DNA of 64,000 nt, from the NCBI RefSeq assembly GCF_002019645.1, contig NZ_KV917374.1, positions 2,058,696-2,122,695 of the forward strand, read 5' to 3'. The stretch is from Litchfieldia alkalitelluris. GTDB lineage: Bacteria > Bacillota > Bacilli > Bacillales > Bacillaceae_L. Below the pieces are notes generated by a model. That model was not told where the DNA came from, made no database searches, and saw only the letters and a list, made by a program, of their open reading frames with translations. Of the stretch, positions 63,032 to 64,000 are shown one piece after another; position 1 is the stretch's first letter, and every line of letters starts with the position of its first letter. The position numbers were made by a program, and so were the translations under genes.

Positions 63032-63282
63032 AAAAGACTTAGGTAAAAAGTTGCTAATATAGTAATGCAGATCGTAAAAATTGACTTTGAAAAGGATTTT
63101 TCCCGTATGCCTTCCTGAGCTGGAGCTAATCTCCTAGGTTTGGCACATGTAAAGTGAATTTTCATAAACTGTGTTGCGATATATTAGTGACTTTTTTTCT
63201 TCATTTTCTAAAAAATATTGGTACAATACATGTAGAGGCTAAAAAGTAAGGCTTAGAAGACCAAATGAAAGAGTGATTTGAA

Positions 63283-64000
63283 ATGAAGTGGATTAAAAAG
63301 ATAAAGGGACTTTTTAGCGAGGAGGAAGTTGAAGAAGAGGTAGGTCGAGCTTCAGCTCCAACTCAAGATAAAATAGCACATAGGCATATTGATACCAAGG
63401 TTACTTACCAATATCCAAAAGGCCAATTCAAATTCCCAGTTATCCCAGATCAAAATGGTGACGCATCTGAAACACAACATGTAGAGCGAAGGAGCCGTTC
63501 GAAAAAAACGACCAATGAACCGGTTGACCTTACTCGTAGAACCAATCAAAGACCACAACAAAAAGATCAAGTTGAACCGAAAAACACTTCAAAAAAGAAA
63601 CCATTTCGTCCAACTGAAATACCTTCAGCAGTTCATGGGTTTAAACCACCTACTGTGAAAAAGCCAGAAACATCAAATCAAGTGATTGAATTCGAATTAC
63701 CTTCGAGAGAACCTATAAAATATATAAGAGAACCTGAAGAGCTAAACGTCGTTCAACAAGAAATTGCTGTATCGTTAGAAATAGAACCAATCTTAGTAGA
63801 CGAAGTAGCTGATAAACCGCAGGATACAGTCGAGGAAACAGTTGATATTAGTGATTTATTACAAAAGCTTCAAATCGAAGAAGTGCCAGATATCGATGAA
63901 GCAAATCACAGAGTGGATGAACCTGAAGAAAATGAGAAACTTCTAAATAACGATAAAGCAGATGACTTTGTAGATGACACTCTATACGTAACGGAAGAAA
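63283..64000 (+). CDS. sftA: DNA translocase SftA, N-terminal part (cut by window end)
   Basis: The first 239 residues of a protein starting MKWIKKIKGLFSEEEVEEEV, followed by YQYPKGQFKFPVIPDQNG, a block I recall from the N-terminus of Bacillus SftA (YtpS). A long, charged, low-complexity linker (Lys, Glu, Pro, Thr rich) follows, as expected before the FtsK-type motor. No membrane segment occurs, in agreement with SftA being soluble, unlike SpoIIIE. SftA moves DNA away from the closing septum. The motor domain lies beyond the window. A weak GAGTGAT precedes the ATG. Confidence 0.85.
   Translation, partial: MKWIKKIKGLFSEEEVEEEVGRASAPTQDKIAHRHIDTKVTYQYPKGQFKFPVIPDQNGDASETQHVERRSRSKKTTNEPVDLTRRTNQRPQQKDQVEPKNTSKKKPFRPTEIPSAVHGFKPPTVKKPETSNQVIEFELPSREPIKYIREPEELNVVQQEIAVSLEIEPILVDEVADKPQDTVEETVDISDLLQKLQIEEVPDIDEANHRVDEPEENEKLLNNDKADDFVDDTLYVTEE

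Overview
The window is chromosomal DNA from a low-GC Gram-positive, spore-forming member of the Bacillaceae. Evidence: nearly every gene has an AGGAGG-type ribosome binding site, TTG and GTG starts are common, the terminators are classical, there is a Cse60-type sporulation protein, and a long run of genes matches the Bacillus subtilis ytfP-ytpS neighbourhood (ytfP, ytgP, ytzG, ytzE, pepV/ytjP, ytkP, ytlP, ytlQ, ytlR, amyX, ytmP, ytzH, trmB, ytnP, ytzB, ytoP, ytoQ, ytpP, ytpQ, ytpS/sftA). That gene order is recalled, not searched. No phage, insertion sequence, tRNA, rRNA or CRISPR array was seen.

Layout. 1-4.0 kb: end of a glucuronoxylan utilisation operon: glucuronate isomerase (cut by the window edge), a GH39 beta-xylosidase, and a GH8 exo-oligoxylanase that removes reducing-end xylose. 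4.1-5.3 kb: a tandem array of a 186-bp unit. 5.5-12 kb: a NERD-domain protein, then xylR (minus) and xylAB, with an XylR operator over the -35 box and a downstream cre site, then a Gfo/Idh/MocA dehydrogenase. 12-20 kb: small membrane proteins, a GH43 arabinanase lipoprotein, an ArsR-like regulator with a large C-terminal domain, an aldo/keto reductase behind a cre site, and a pair of peptide-type ABC permeases without an ATPase or binding protein. 20-31.9 kb: a GNAT protein, a di-heme cytochrome c, Cse60, YtfP, the YtgP flippase, a pseudouridine synthase, YtzE, a K+ channel and PepV.

31.9-42.2 kb looks like an accessory block inserted between conserved genes. It holds a structured leader RNA with an MFS transporter, a sigma-70-family factor paired with a second ClpP, a PadR/HAAS/membrane-protein operon, four broken genes in a row (membrane protein, peptidase S51, AAA ATPase, P-loop protein) and CtaG. 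42.2-64 kb returns to the conserved yt- cluster, interrupted by lrgAB, an EAL phosphodiesterase and repeat clusters. It ends in the N-terminus of the SftA DNA translocase. The ytpR gene expected between ytpQ and sftA is absent.

The most unusual content is the non-coding repeats. Two separate arrays (27.7-28.4 and 57.8-58.5 kb) consist of 52-bp units. They share the same inverted 13-mer arms (TTCAGACAGCTTT / AAAGCTGTCCGAA), but their loops and linkers differ. 52 bp is close to five helical turns, so these look like phased lattices of protein-binding or RNA-hairpin sites. A third, degenerate hairpin cluster (55.8-56.0 kb) and the 186-bp array add to this. At least 11 copies of a roughly 100-220-bp modular intergenic repeat (called R1 here) and three copies of a second repeat (R2) lie between genes. 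One R1 copy sits exactly at the junction of two truncated genes.
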